From the NCBI GenBank assembly GCA_036620675.1, contig JAZHEE010000006.1: DNA of 64,000 nucleotides; one strand, written 5' to 3'. Below the pieces are notes generated by a model, which was not told where the DNA came from, did no database searches, and saw nothing but the letters and a program-made list of their open reading frames with translations. Positions 8,003-16,934 of the stretch are shown piece by piece. The DNA comes from Jejubacter sp036620675 (lineage in GTDB: Bacteria; Pseudomonadota; Gammaproteobacteria; Enterobacterales; Enterobacteriaceae). Position 1 is the first letter of the stretch; every line of letters starts with the position of its first letter. The position numbers and the translations under genes are program-made.

Positions 8003-10585
8003 ATGCAAGAGCAATATCGCCCGGAAGAGATAGAATCAAATGTTCAGCGCCTCTGGCAAGAGCAGCGCACCTTTGAAGTAAAAGAAGACGAGAGCAAAGA
8101 GAAGTATTACTGCCTGTCGATGCTTCCCTATCCTTCTGGTCGACTACATATGGGCCACGTCCGCAACTACACCATTGGCGACGTTATTGCCCGCTATCAG
8201 CGCATGCTGGGCAAAAACGTCCTGCAACCCATTGGTTGGGACGCGTTTGGTCTGCCTGCTGAAGGTGCCGCAGTCAAAAACAATACCGCACCGGCGCCTT
8301 GGACCTACGACAACATTAATTACATGAAAAACCAGCTGAAAATGCTGGGTTTTGGCTATGACTGGAGCCGTGAACTAACGACCTGCAAGCCGGAATACTA
8401 TCGCTGGGAACAGAAATTCTTCACCGAGTTGTATAAAAAAGGGTTGGTGTATAAAAAAACTTCCGCAGTGAACTGGTGCCCGAACGACCAGACCGTTCTG
8501 GCGAACGAGCAGGTCATCGATGGCTGCTGCTGGCGCTGCGACACCAAAGTCGAACGCAAAGAGATTCCCCAGTGGTTCATTAAAATCACCGACTACGCGG
8601 AAGAGCTGCTCAACGACCTGGACACGCTGGATCACTGGCCGGATACCGTTAAGACCATGCAGCGCAACTGGATCGGCCGCTCCGAAGGGGTGGAAATCAC
8701 CTTTGACGTTGAGAACAGCGACCAGAAGCTGACGGTCTACACCACGCGTCCGGACACTTTTATGGGCGCCACTTACCTGGCCGTTGCCGCAGGGCATCCG
8801 CTGGCGACGCTGGCCGCGCAGAATAACCCGGCCCTGAATGCTTTTATCGATGAATGCCGCAACACCAAAGTGGCGGAAGCCGAAATGGCGACCATGGAAA
8901 AGAAAGGCGCCGCCACTGGCTTTAATGCTATCCATCCACTGACTGGTGAATCAGTACCGGTGTGGATAGCCAACTTCGTACTGATGGAGTACGGTACCGG
9001 CGCCGTGATGGCGGTTCCGGGCCACGATCAGCGCGACTGGGAATTCGCGACCAAATACAGTCTACCGATCAAACCGGTCATTCTCGACAAAGAAGGCAAT
9101 GCGCCGGATTTGAGCGCCGCCGCGATGACCGAAAAAGGGGTCTTGTTCAATTCGGGTGAATTCGATGGCCTCGATTTCGAAGCCGGATTTAACGCGATTG
9201 CCGACGCTCTGGCCGCGAAAGGCGTAGGCGAGCGCAAGGTGAACTATCGCCTGCGCGACTGGGGCGTTTCGCGCCAGCGCTACTGGGGCGCGCCTATTCC
9301 GATGGTCACCCTGGAAGACGGTACCGTTATGCCGACGCCAGATGAACAGTTGCCGGTCATTCTGCCGGAAGATGTGGTCATGGATGGCATCACCAGCCCA
9401 ATCAAAGCCGACCCCAACTGGGCGAAGACCACCGTTGACGGTCAGCCGGCGCTGCGTGAAACCGACACCTTCGACACCTTTATGGAATCCTCCTGGTACT
9501 ATGCGCGCTACACCTGCCCGCAGTACGACAAGGGGATGCTGGACTCCGATGCCGCCAATTACTGGCTGCCGGTCGACATCTACGTGGGTGGTATCGAACA
9601 TGCCATCATGCACCTGCTCTATTTCCGCTTCTTCCACAAGCTGATGCGCGACGCTGGCATGGTGAATTCCAGTGAACCGACAAAACAGCTGCTGTGTCAG
9701 GGCATGGTGCTGGCGGACGCCTTCTGGTACACCGGCAACAACGGTGAGCGCATCTGGGTCTCCCCGGTCGATGCTATTGTCGAGCGCGATGAGAAAGGCC
9801 GCATCGTTAAAGCCACCGATGCAGAAGGCCACGAACTGGTTTACGCCGGTATGAGCAAGATGTCCAAGTCCAAAAACAACGGCATCGACCCGCAGGTCAT
9901 GGTCGAACGTTACGGCGCGGACACCGTGCGTCTGTTTATGATGTTCGCAGCCCCGGCAGAAATGACCCTCGAATGGCAGGAATCTGGCGTTGAGGGGGCT
10001 AACCGCTTCCTGAAACGCGTCTGGAAACTGGCATACGAACACGCTCAGAAAGGTGCCGCGCCGGCGCTTAACGTCGAGGCGCTGAACGAAGATCAGAAAG
10101 CGCTGCGTCGCGATCTGCACAAGACTATCGCCAAAGTAACCGACGATATTGGTCGTCGTCAGACATTCAACACCGCCATTGCAGCGATAATGGAGCTGAT
10201 GAACAAGCTGGCGAAAGCCCCGCAGCAGGAAGCTCAGGATCGCGCGCTGATGCACGAAGCGCTGACCGCCGTAGTACGTATGCTCTATCCGTTTACCCCG
10301 CACGTCAGCTTCGCCCTGTGGCAGCATCTGGGCGGCGAAGGTGATATCGACAATGCGCCGTGGCCTCAGGCTGACGATAAAGCGATGGTCGAAGATACCC
10401 GCCTGGTGGTAGTGCAGGTTAACGGCAAGGTTCGCGGTAAAATTACCGTTCCGGCAGACGCCACTGAAGAGCAGGTGCGTGAACGCGCGGGGCAGGAGCA
10501 TCTGGTGTCCAGGTATCTTACCGGCGTCACCGTTCGCAAAGTCATTTACGTACCGGGTAAATTGCTGAACCTGGTGGTTGGCTAA
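8003..10585 (+). CDS. leuS: Leucyl-tRNA synthetase
   Basis: 860 residues, the same as E. coli LeuRS. It is a class I synthetase: the HIGH-type motif HMGH (about 49-52, in PSGRLHMGHVRNY) and KMSKS (in GMSKMSKSKNNG, about 619-623) are intact. The CP1 editing domain (TTRPDTFMGATYLAVAAGHP) lies between them, and an anticodon-binding helical domain and a C-terminal domain (VVVQVNGKVRGKITVP) follow. It charges tRNA-Leu and edits mischarged norvaline and isoleucine. It heads the leuS-lptE-holA-nadD operon; lptE starts 17 bases downstream. Confidence 0.99.
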   Translation: MQEQYRPEEIESNVQRLWQEQRTFEVKEDESKEKYYCLSMLPYPSGRLHMGHVRNYTIGDVIARYQRMLGKNVLQPIGWDAFGLPAEGAAVKNNTAPAPWTYDNINYMKNQLKMLGFGYDWSRELTTCKPEYYRWEQKFFTELYKKGLVYKKTSAVNWCPNDQTVLANEQVIDGCCWRCDTKVERKEIPQWFIKITDYAEELLNDLDTLDHWPDTVKTMQRNWIGRSEGVEITFDVENSDQKLTVYTTRPDTFMGATYLAVAAGHPLATLAAQNNPALNAFIDECRNTKVAEAEMATMEKKGAATGFNAIHPLTGESVPVWIANFVLMEYGTGAVMAVPGHDQRDWEFATKYSLPIKPVILDKEGNAPDLSAAAMTEKGVLFNSGEFDGLDFEAGFNAIADALAAKGVGERKVNYRLRDWGVSRQRYWGAPIPMVTLEDGTVMPTPDEQLPVILPEDVVMDGITSPIKADPNWAKTTVDGQPALRETDTFDTFMESSWYYARYTCPQYDKGMLDSDAANYWLPVDIYVGGIEHAIMHLLYFRFFHKLMRDAGMVNSSEPTKQLLCQGMVLADAFWYTGNNGERIWVSPVDAIVERDEKGRIVKATDAEGHELVYAGMSKMSKSKNNGIDPQVMVERYGADTVRLFMMFAAPAEMTLEWQESGVEGANRFLKRVWKLAYEHAQKGAAPALNVEALNEDQKALRRDLHKTIAKVTDDIGRRQTFNTAIAAIMELMNKLAKAPQQEAQDRALMHEALTAVVRMLYPFTPHVSFALWQHLGGEGDIDNAPWPQADDKAMVEDTRLVVVQVNGKVRGKITVPADATEEQVRERAGQEHLVSRYLTGVTVRKVIYVPGKLLNLVVG

Positions 10586-10602
10586 GCACAGCAGGAGGAA
10601 GC

Positions 10603-11217
10603 GTGCGCTATCTGTTCACTCTGTTAGTCAGTCTGGCGGTACTGGTCACCGCCGGGTGTGGTTTTCATCTGCGCAGCACCACCCAGGTGCCGCATCAGTT
10701 GCACACCCTGATCCTCGATTCCAGCGATCCTTACGGGCCGCTGACCCGCGCAGTGCGCAACCAGCTGCGTCTGAGCGGCGTTACGATAGTCGAGAAAGAT
10801 CCGCTGCGTCAGGACGTTCCGTCGCTGCGACTGGGCGGCGCAACCATCGGCCAGGATACGGCTTCCGTCTTCCAGGACGGGCGTACCGCCGAGTACCAGA
10901 TGATCATGACGGTACGTGCCAACGTGCTGATCCCGGGTCACGATATCTACCCGATCAGTACCAAGGTTTACCGCTCCTTCTTCGACAACCCGCAGGCCGC
11001 GCTGGCTAAGGATGCCGAACAGGAGATGATCATTAAAGAGATGTACGATCGCGCCGCAGAACAGCTGGTGCGTAAGCTGGTTTCGGTACACGTTGCCGAC
11101 GTACAGCGCACCGAAGAAGCCCAGGAGACCGCGACCCCCAGCGAAAACGCTGTATCCACGGAAAACAGCGCCAGCGACGAACGCGTCTCCAGCACCCTGA
11201 TTCCCGCCGGTAACTGA
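10603..11217 (+). CDS. lptE: LPS-assembly lipoprotein LptE
   Basis: 204 residues from a GTG start with a strong AGGAGGA ribosome site. A lipoprotein signal peptide ends in the lipobox LVTAGC, with the acylated Cys near residue 19. LptE plugs the LptD beta-barrel and helps place LPS in the outer leaflet. It is about 11 residues longer than the E. coli protein because of a Ser/Thr/Glu-rich C-terminal tail, probably disordered. Its stop overlaps the holA start (TGATG), an overlap typical of translational coupling. Confidence 0.96.
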   Translation: MRYLFTLLVSLAVLVTAGCGFHLRSTTQVPHQLHTLILDSSDPYGPLTRAVRNQLRLSGVTIVEKDPLRQDVPSLRLGGATIGQDTASVFQDGRTAEYQMIMTVRANVLIPGHDIYPISTKVYRSFFDNPQAALAKDAEQEMIIKEMYDRAAEQLVRKLVSVHVADVQRTEEAQETATPSENAVSTENSASDERVSSTLIPAGN

Positions 11218-12248
11218 TGTTAAAACTCTGGCCGGAACAGCTCCGCGCGCAGCTCAATGAAGGGCTGCGCGCGGCTTATCTGCTACTGGGGAACGACCCC
11301 CTGCTACTTCAGGAAAGTCAGGACTCAGTGCGCCATGCCGCCGCGGAACATGACTTTGCCGAACATCATAGCGTGGCCGTCGACGCCTCTACCGACTGGC
11401 AGGCGCTGTTTGCGCTAAGCCAGGAACGGAGCCTGTTCGCCAGCCGCCAGACCCTGCTGCTCCAGCTTCCGGAAAACGGCCCGAATGCCGCCATTGCCGG
11501 AAACCTGGAAAAGCTGACGGGCCTTTTACACGACGATCTGCTGCTGATTGTGCGCGGCAACCGCCTGACCCGCGCCCAGGAAAATGCCGCCTGGTATAAC
11601 GCCCTGAGCAAAAGCGCGGTACAGGTCAACTGCCAGACGCCGGAACAGGCTCAGCTACCGCGCTGGGTCACCGCCCGGGCGCAGCAGATGAAGCTCAGCC
11701 CCGACGACGCGGCCATCCAGCTGCTGTGCTACTGTTACGAAGGCAACCTGCTGGCGCTAAACCAGGCGCTGGAGCGATTGTCACTGCTGTGGCCGGATGG
11801 CAAGCTGACCCTTCCCAGGGTAGAGCAGGCGGTAAACGACGCCGCCCACTTTACCCCCTTCCACTGGGTGGACGCGCTGCTGGCCGGGAAAAGCACCCGG
11901 GCGCTGCACATTTTGCAACAGCTACGGCTGGAGGCGAGCGAACCGGTAATCCTGGTACGTTCGATACAGCGCGAACTACTGCAGTTAGTCAACCTGAAGC
12001 GCCAGTCTGCCCAAACGCCGCTGCGCACGCTGTTCGATCGGCATCGGGTCTGGCAGAATCGTCGGCCGCTGATGAGCGAAGCGCTTAACCGCCTCTCCAC
12101 GCATCAGCTGTGGCAGGCGGTATGCCTGCTGAATCAGATAGAGTTAACCATCAAGCAGGATTTCGGCCAGTCTGTGTGGGCCGAACTGGAAAGTCTTTCC
12201 CTGCTCCTCTGCCACAACAGGTTGCCGGATCTTTTTATCCATGACTGA
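11217..12248 (+). CDS. holA: DNA polymerase III delta subunit HolA
   Basis: 343 residues, the same as E. coli HolA. The start MLKLWPEQLRAQL and the AAA+-like segments (YLLLGNDPLLLQESQD near the N-terminus) identify the clamp-loader delta subunit, which opens the DnaN sliding clamp. Delta has an AAA+ fold without a working Walker A, and none is seen here. It overlaps lptE by one base and nadD by eight bases, so the three are co-translated. Confidence 0.97.
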   Translation: MLKLWPEQLRAQLNEGLRAAYLLLGNDPLLLQESQDSVRHAAAEHDFAEHHSVAVDASTDWQALFALSQERSLFASRQTLLLQLPENGPNAAIAGNLEKLTGLLHDDLLLIVRGNRLTRAQENAAWYNALSKSAVQVNCQTPEQAQLPRWVTARAQQMKLSPDDAAIQLLCYCYEGNLLALNQALERLSLLWPDGKLTLPRVEQAVNDAAHFTPFHWVDALLAGKSTRALHILQQLRLEASEPVILVRSIQRELLQLVNLKRQSAQTPLRTLFDRHRVWQNRRPLMSEALNRLSTHQLWQAVCLLNQIELTIKQDFGQSVWAELESLSLLLCHNRLPDLFIHD

Positions 12249-12882
12249 TTTGTATGCGGTATACGGCGGAACTTTCGATCCTGTCCATTACGGTCATCTG
12301 CGCCCGGTGGAGGCGCTTGCCAGGATAGTCGGGCTGGAGCAGGTAACCATCATGCCCAATAATGTACCGCCGCACCGCCCTCAGCCGGAAGCGAGCAGCG
12401 AGCAACGTCGCGATATGGTGGAACTCGCTATCCGTAACCGCCCGCTGTTCCGGCTGGATGAACGCGAGCTACAGCGCGCCACCCCTTCCTGGACCGTGGA
12501 AACCCTGGAAACGCTGCGCCGCGAACTGGGGCCGCAGCGGCCGCTGGCTTTTATTATCGGTCAGGATTCTCTGCTGGGGCTCCCGGGCTGGCATCGCTAC
12601 GAAGCACTGATGGATCTCTGCCATTTGCTGGTATGCCGCCGCCCTGGCTACGCGCCCGATATGCCGAACGCCGGACATCAGGCCTGGCTGAACCGTCACC
12701 TGACCCACAGCGTCGGGGAGCTGCATCAATTGCCTGCAGGCCGCATATTTATGGCCGATACGCCGCTATGGGATATTTCCGCAACTGAGATTCGCCAGCG
12801 TCTGGCCGCCCGTCGCGGCTGCGAAGCGCTCATCCCTGAAGCGGTACTGGACTATATCAACCAGACAGGACTCTATCGCTAG
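12241..12882 (+). CDS. nadD: Nicotinate-mononucleotide adenylyltransferase NadD
   Basis: 213 residues with the nucleotidyltransferase signatures of the family: GGTFDPVHYGH at the N-terminus (the HxGH-type motif is HYGH) and ISATEIRQRL near the C-terminus (ISSTxxR type). It converts nicotinate mononucleotide and ATP to deamido-NAD in NAD synthesis. The start lies inside holA. In E. coli the next gene is cobC/phpB; here a 203-base spacer leads directly to rsfS. Confidence 0.97.
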   Translation: MTDLYAVYGGTFDPVHYGHLRPVEALARIVGLEQVTIMPNNVPPHRPQPEASSEQRRDMVELAIRNRPLFRLDERELQRATPSWTVETLETLRRELGPQRPLAFIIGQDSLLGLPGWHRYEALMDLCHLLVCRRPGYAPDMPNAGHQAWLNRHLTHSVGELHQLPAGRIFMADTPLWDISATEIRQRLAARRGCEALIPEAVLDYINQTGLYR

Positions 12883-13085
12883 CGGCCAGGGGCCATTGAC
12901 ACCGCCTCTCAGGCTGTTATTCTCCGCAGCCGTAACCGCCAGATTGCTGGCGTCTTTGATATTGTTTTACAAAAATGGCGATGCAATCAACCGCTGCCGA
13001 TGGGATGATAGCCCGCGCGAGCGTTCGTTGCGCCCTGCGCACAACAAACGGTGGCGTTGATTGCGACTGACTCAAGGGGAAAAAC

Positions 13086-13403
13086 TTGCAGGGTAAAGCG
13101 CTTACGGATTTTGTTATCGACAAAATCGACGATCTTAAAGCCCAGGATATTGTTGCTCTGGATGTCCAGGGGAAATCCAGTATCACCGACTGCATGATCA
13201 TCTGTACCGGCACATCGAACCGGCACGTGGTCTCTATTGCCGATCACGTCGTTCAGGCTTCTCGCGAAGCCGGACTGAAGCCGCTTGGCGTCGAAGGCGC
13301 TAATGCCGCCGACTGGGTGGTGGTCGATCTGGGAGATGTGATCGTCCACGTCATGCAGGAAGAGAGCCGTCGCCTGTACGAACTTGAGAAGCTCTGGGGC
13401 TAA
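13086..13403 (+). CDS. rsfS: Ribosomal silencing factor RsfS
   Basis: 105 residues from a TTG start, as in E. coli, with an AAGGGGA ribosome site eight bases upstream. The protein (ALTDFVIDKIDDLKAQDIVA...; DIVALDVQGKSSITDCMI) is a full-length RsfS/Iojap protein. It binds uL14 on the 50S subunit and blocks joining with 30S in stationary phase or starvation. rlmH follows after three bases. The rare start codon may help keep expression low. Confidence 0.96.
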   Translation: MQGKALTDFVIDKIDDLKAQDIVALDVQGKSSITDCMIICTGTSNRHVVSIADHVVQASREAGLKPLGVEGANAADWVVVDLGDVIVHVMQEESRRLYELEKLWG

Positions 13404-13406
13404 TGC

Positions 13407-13877
13407 GTGAAGCTACAGCTGGTCGCCGTTGGTACCAAAATGCCCGACTGGGTGCAAACCGGTTTTAATGAATACCTGCGCCGTTTTCCGAAAGATTTAC
13501 CGTTTGAGCTGCTGGAGATCCCGGCGGGCAAGCGCGGAAAAAACGCGGATATTCGCCGAATTCTGGATAAAGAAGGCGAACTGATGCTGGAAAGCATCGG
13601 CAAGGGGAATCGTATCGTCACACTCGATATTCCCGGTAAGCCATGGGACACGCCGAAGCTTGCCCGGGAGTTGGAACGCTGGAAGCAGGATGGCCGCGAC
13701 GTCAGCCTGTTGATCGGCGGCCCGGAAGGTCTGGCCCCGGCCTGCAAAGCCGCAGCGGAACAAAGCTGGTCGCTTTCGCCCCTGACGCTTCCCCACCCTC
13801 TGGTGCGGGTGCTGGTGGCAGAGAGCCTGTATCGCGCGTGGAGCATTACCGCCAACCACCCCTATCACCGAGAGTAA
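13407..13877 (+). CDS. rlmH: 23S rRNA pseudouridine-1915 N3-methyltransferase RlmH
   Basis: 156 residues from a GTG start. It is a SPOUT methyltransferase with the trefoil-knot segments LLIGGPEGLAPACKA and SLSPLTLPHPLVRVLVAESLYRAWSI at the C-terminus. It methylates pseudouridine 1915 in helix 69 of 23S rRNA in assembled ribosomes. There is one more residue than in E. coli, in the ESIGKGNR loop. Its partner rsfS lies three bases upstream, and mrdA begins 27 bases downstream. Confidence 0.97.
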   Translation: MKLQLVAVGTKMPDWVQTGFNEYLRRFPKDLPFELLEIPAGKRGKNADIRRILDKEGELMLESIGKGNRIVTLDIPGKPWDTPKLARELERWKQDGRDVSLLIGGPEGLAPACKAAAEQSWSLSPLTLPHPLVRVLVAESLYRAWSITANHPYHRE

Positions 13878-13904
13878 AGGTTTACCAGGCAGATAAAGCA
13901 GCGG

Positions 13905-15809
13905 ATGAAATTACAGAAGAACTCTTTTCGTGACTACTCGGCCGAGTCCGCGCTTTTCGTGCGCCGGGCGCTTATCGCCTTTTTGGGTATCCTGCTGCTG
14001 ACCGGCGTGCTGATCGCCAATCTCTATAACCTGCAGATCCGAAGCTTTAACGCCTACCAGACCCGTTCCAACGAAAACCGCATCAAGCTGGTGCCTATCC
14101 CGCCTACCCGCGGCGTTATCTATGACCGTAACGGGATACCGCTGGCGGTAAACCGCACCATCTATCAGCTGGAGATGATGCCGGAAAAAGTAGATAACGT
14201 GCAGGCGACGCTGGACGCCCTGCGACCGATCGTCGATCTCACCGATGAAGACATCGCCGCCTTTAAAAAAGAGCGCGCCCGTTCGCACCGCTTTACCCCG
14301 ATACCGCTTAAGATCAATCTGGATGAAGTTCAGGTCGCGCGCTTTTCGGTCAACCAGTATCGCTTTCCCGGCGTCGAGATAAAAGGTTACAAGCGCCGCT
14401 ATTATCCTTATGGGTCAGCGCTTACTCACGTTATCGGCTATGTATCGAAAATTAACGACCGGGACGTGGCACGCCTTGAAAAAGAAGGCCGGCTTGCCAA
14501 CTACGCCAATACCCATGATATCGGCAAGCTGGGTATTGAACGTTCCTACGAAGATGTGCTGCATGGCCAGACCGGCTACGAAGAGGTGGAAGTCAATAAC
14601 CGCGGCCGGGTGATACGCCAGCTGAAAGAGGTGCCGCCACTGGCCGGACACGATATTCAGCTGACAATCGATCTGAAGCTCCAGCAGTATATCGAAAAGC
14701 TGCTGGAAGGAAGCCGCGCTGCGGTAGTGGTGACCGACCCGCGCACCGGCGGCATTCTGGCGCTGGTTTCCACCCCCAGCTACGACGCCAATATGTTCGT
14801 TAACGGAATCTCCAGCAAAGAGTATTCAGGGCTGCTTAAGGATCAGAACACCCCGCTGGTGAACCGCGCAACCCAGGGGATCTACCCACCGGCCTCAACG
14901 GTGAAACCTTATGTGGCTGTATCGGCCCTTAGCGCTGGCGTAATCACCCGCAATACCAGCCTGTTCGATCCTGGCTGGTGGCAGTTGCCCGGCTCGGAAA
15001 AACGTTACCGCGACTGGAAAAGATGGGGCCACGGTCATCTGAACGTCACCAAGGCGCTGGAGGAGTCGGCGGATACTTACTTCTACCAGGTTGCTTACGA
15101 TATGGGGATCGACAGGCTCTCCGCCTGGATGAGCAAGTTTGGCTACGGCCATTCGACCGGAATCGATATCAAGGAAGAGCGAACCGGCAATATGCCGACC
15201 CGCGAATGGAAGATGAAGCGCTATAAGAAACCCTGGTACCAGGGGGATACCATTCCCGTGGGTATCGGCCAGGGTTACTGGACAGCCACGCCGGTACAGA
15301 TGAACAAAGCGCTGATGATCCTGATTAACGACGGCGTCGTGAAAGTGCCTCACTTCCTGATGGCCACCACCATCAATGGCCGTAAGATGCCCTGGCAGCA
15401 GCCTCATGAACCCCCGGTGGGCGATATCCACTCCGGCTTCTGGGAGATTGCCAAAGACGGTATGTACGGCGTGGCGAATCGGCCAAACGGTACCGCCCAC
15501 AAATATTTCCAGAGCGCACCTTATAAAATCGCGGCCAAATCAGGTACTGCTCAGGTCTTCGGCCTGAAAGCGAACGAAACCTACAACGCCCATAAAATCG
15601 CCGAGCGGTTGCGCGACCATAAACTGATGACCGCCTTCGCCCCCTACGATAACCCGCGGGTGGCGGTGGCCATGATTCTGGAAAACGGCGGCGCCGGCCC
15701 GGCGGTGGGCACCATCATGCGACAAATCCTCGACCATATCATGTTGGGGGACAATAACACCGACCTGCCCGTGGCGAACCCGGCGGTCACGGCGGCGGAG
15801 GATCACTAA
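13905..15809 (+). CDS. mrdA: Peptidoglycan D,D-transpeptidase MrdA (PBP2)
   Basis: 634 residues. It has a short cytoplasmic tail, one membrane anchor (ALIAFLGILLLTGVLIANLY, about 25-45), a dimerisation/pedestal domain and a C-terminal transpeptidase. Active-site motifs are complete: STVK (PASTVKPYV), SAD-type (EESADTYFY) and KSGTAQ. PBP2 cross-links side-wall peptidoglycan in the elongasome, working with RodA (next gene, one base away) and MreBCD. Its length and motifs match E. coli (633 residues). Confidence 0.98.
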   Translation: MKLQKNSFRDYSAESALFVRRALIAFLGILLLTGVLIANLYNLQIRSFNAYQTRSNENRIKLVPIPPTRGVIYDRNGIPLAVNRTIYQLEMMPEKVDNVQATLDALRPIVDLTDEDIAAFKKERARSHRFTPIPLKINLDEVQVARFSVNQYRFPGVEIKGYKRRYYPYGSALTHVIGYVSKINDRDVARLEKEGRLANYANTHDIGKLGIERSYEDVLHGQTGYEEVEVNNRGRVIRQLKEVPPLAGHDIQLTIDLKLQQYIEKLLEGSRAAVVVTDPRTGGILALVSTPSYDANMFVNGISSKEYSGLLKDQNTPLVNRATQGIYPPASTVKPYVAVSALSAGVITRNTSLFDPGWWQLPGSEKRYRDWKRWGHGHLNVTKALEESADTYFYQVAYDMGIDRLSAWMSKFGYGHSTGIDIKEERTGNMPTREWKMKRYKKPWYQGDTIPVGIGQGYWTATPVQMNKALMILINDGVVKVPHFLMATTINGRKMPWQQPHEPPVGDIHSGFWEIAKDGMYGVANRPNGTAHKYFQSAPYKIAAKSGTAQVFGLKANETYNAHKIAERLRDHKLMTAFAPYDNPRVAVAMILENGGAGPAVGTIMRQILDHIMLGDNNTDLPVANPAVTAAEDH

Positions 15810-15810
15810 C

Positions 15811-16923
15811 ATGACCGATAATCCCAATAAGAAGTCGCTGTGGGACAAAATCCATATCGACCCCACCTTTTTGCTAACGGTGCTGGCCCTGTTGTTCTAC
15901 AGCGCCCTGATTATCTGGAGCGCCAGCGGCCAGGATCCCGGTATGACAGAACGTAAAATAGCTCAGATCCTGATAGGCCTGACCATTATGATCGTTCTGG
16001 CCCAGGTGCCTCCGCGCGTCTACGAAGGCTGGGCGCCGTGGTTTTATATCATCACTATCATTCTGCTGGTGGCGGTGGATGCTTTTGGCGCTATCTCCAA
16101 AGGTGCCCAGCGCTGGCTGGATCTGGGCATCGTGCGATTTCAGCCCTCTGAGCTTGCGAAAATCGCCGTACCGCTAATGGTGGCACGCTTTATTAATCGC
16201 GACGTCTGTCCGCCCTCGCTGAAAAATACCGGCATCGCCCTGGTGTTGATCTTTATGCCCACGCTGCTGGTCGCGGCGCAGCCTGACCTGGGTACCTCTA
16301 TTCTGGTGGCCTCTTCCGGTCTGTTCGTGCTGTTCCTGGCGGGACTAAGCTGGCGGCTTATCGGCATCGCGGTTCTGTTACTGGCGGCTTTTATCCCAAT
16401 ACTCTGGTTCTTCCTGATGCACGACTATCAGCGACAGCGCGTGATGATGCTGCTCGATCCAGAGAGCGATCCGCTGGGAGCAGGCTATCATATTATTCAG
16501 TCCAAGATTGCCATCGGCTCCGGCGGTCTGCGCGGCAAAGGATGGATGCACGGTACCCAGTCTCAGCTGGAGTTTCTGCCTGAACGCCATACCGACTTTA
16601 TCTTTGCCGTACTGGCGGAAGAGCTGGGCCTGGTGGGCGTACTAATCCTGCTCACGCTCTATCTGCTGCTGATTATGCGCGGGTTATGGATTGCCGCCCA
16701 CGCTCAGACCACCTTCGGCCGGGTCATGGCCGGGGGACTGATGCTGATATTATTTGTTTATGTCTTTGTGAATATCGGGATGGTGAGTGGTATCTTACCC
16801 GTCGTTGGGGTGCCGTTGCCACTGGTCAGTTATGGGGGCTCGGCGCTGATCGTCCTGATGGCCGGATTCGGTATTATTATGTCGATCCATACTCACAGAA
16901 AAATGTTATCGAAGAGCGTGTAA
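15811..16923 (+). CDS. mrdB: SEDS peptidoglycan glycosyltransferase MrdB (RodA)
   Basis: 370 residues with about ten membrane helices. SEDS signatures are present: RFQPSELAK, the periplasmic loop QSQLEFLPERHTDFIFAV with the catalytic Asp (in HTDF), and GVPLPLVSYGGSAL. RodA polymerises glycan strands from lipid II together with PBP2 during rod elongation. It lies one base after mrdA and eleven bases before rlpA, in the classic mrd operon. Confidence 0.98.
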   Translation: MTDNPNKKSLWDKIHIDPTFLLTVLALLFYSALIIWSASGQDPGMTERKIAQILIGLTIMIVLAQVPPRVYEGWAPWFYIITIILLVAVDAFGAISKGAQRWLDLGIVRFQPSELAKIAVPLMVARFINRDVCPPSLKNTGIALVLIFMPTLLVAAQPDLGTSILVASSGLFVLFLAGLSWRLIGIAVLLLAAFIPILWFFLMHDYQRQRVMMLLDPESDPLGAGYHIIQSKIAIGSGGLRGKGWMHGTQSQLEFLPERHTDFIFAVLAEELGLVGVLILLTLYLLLIMRGLWIAAHAQTTFGRVMAGGLMLILFVYVFVNIGMVSGILPVVGVPLPLVSYGGSALIVLMAGFGIIMSIHTHRKMLSKSV

Positions 16924-16934
16924 GAGGTACGAGG

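Noticed and set aside
9062..10501. 479-residue antisense ORF opposite leuS
   Set aside because: Shadow of the strong leuS frame; no ribosome site, no domain, and composition rich in His/Gln/Val as expected from antisense of a GC-rich gene.
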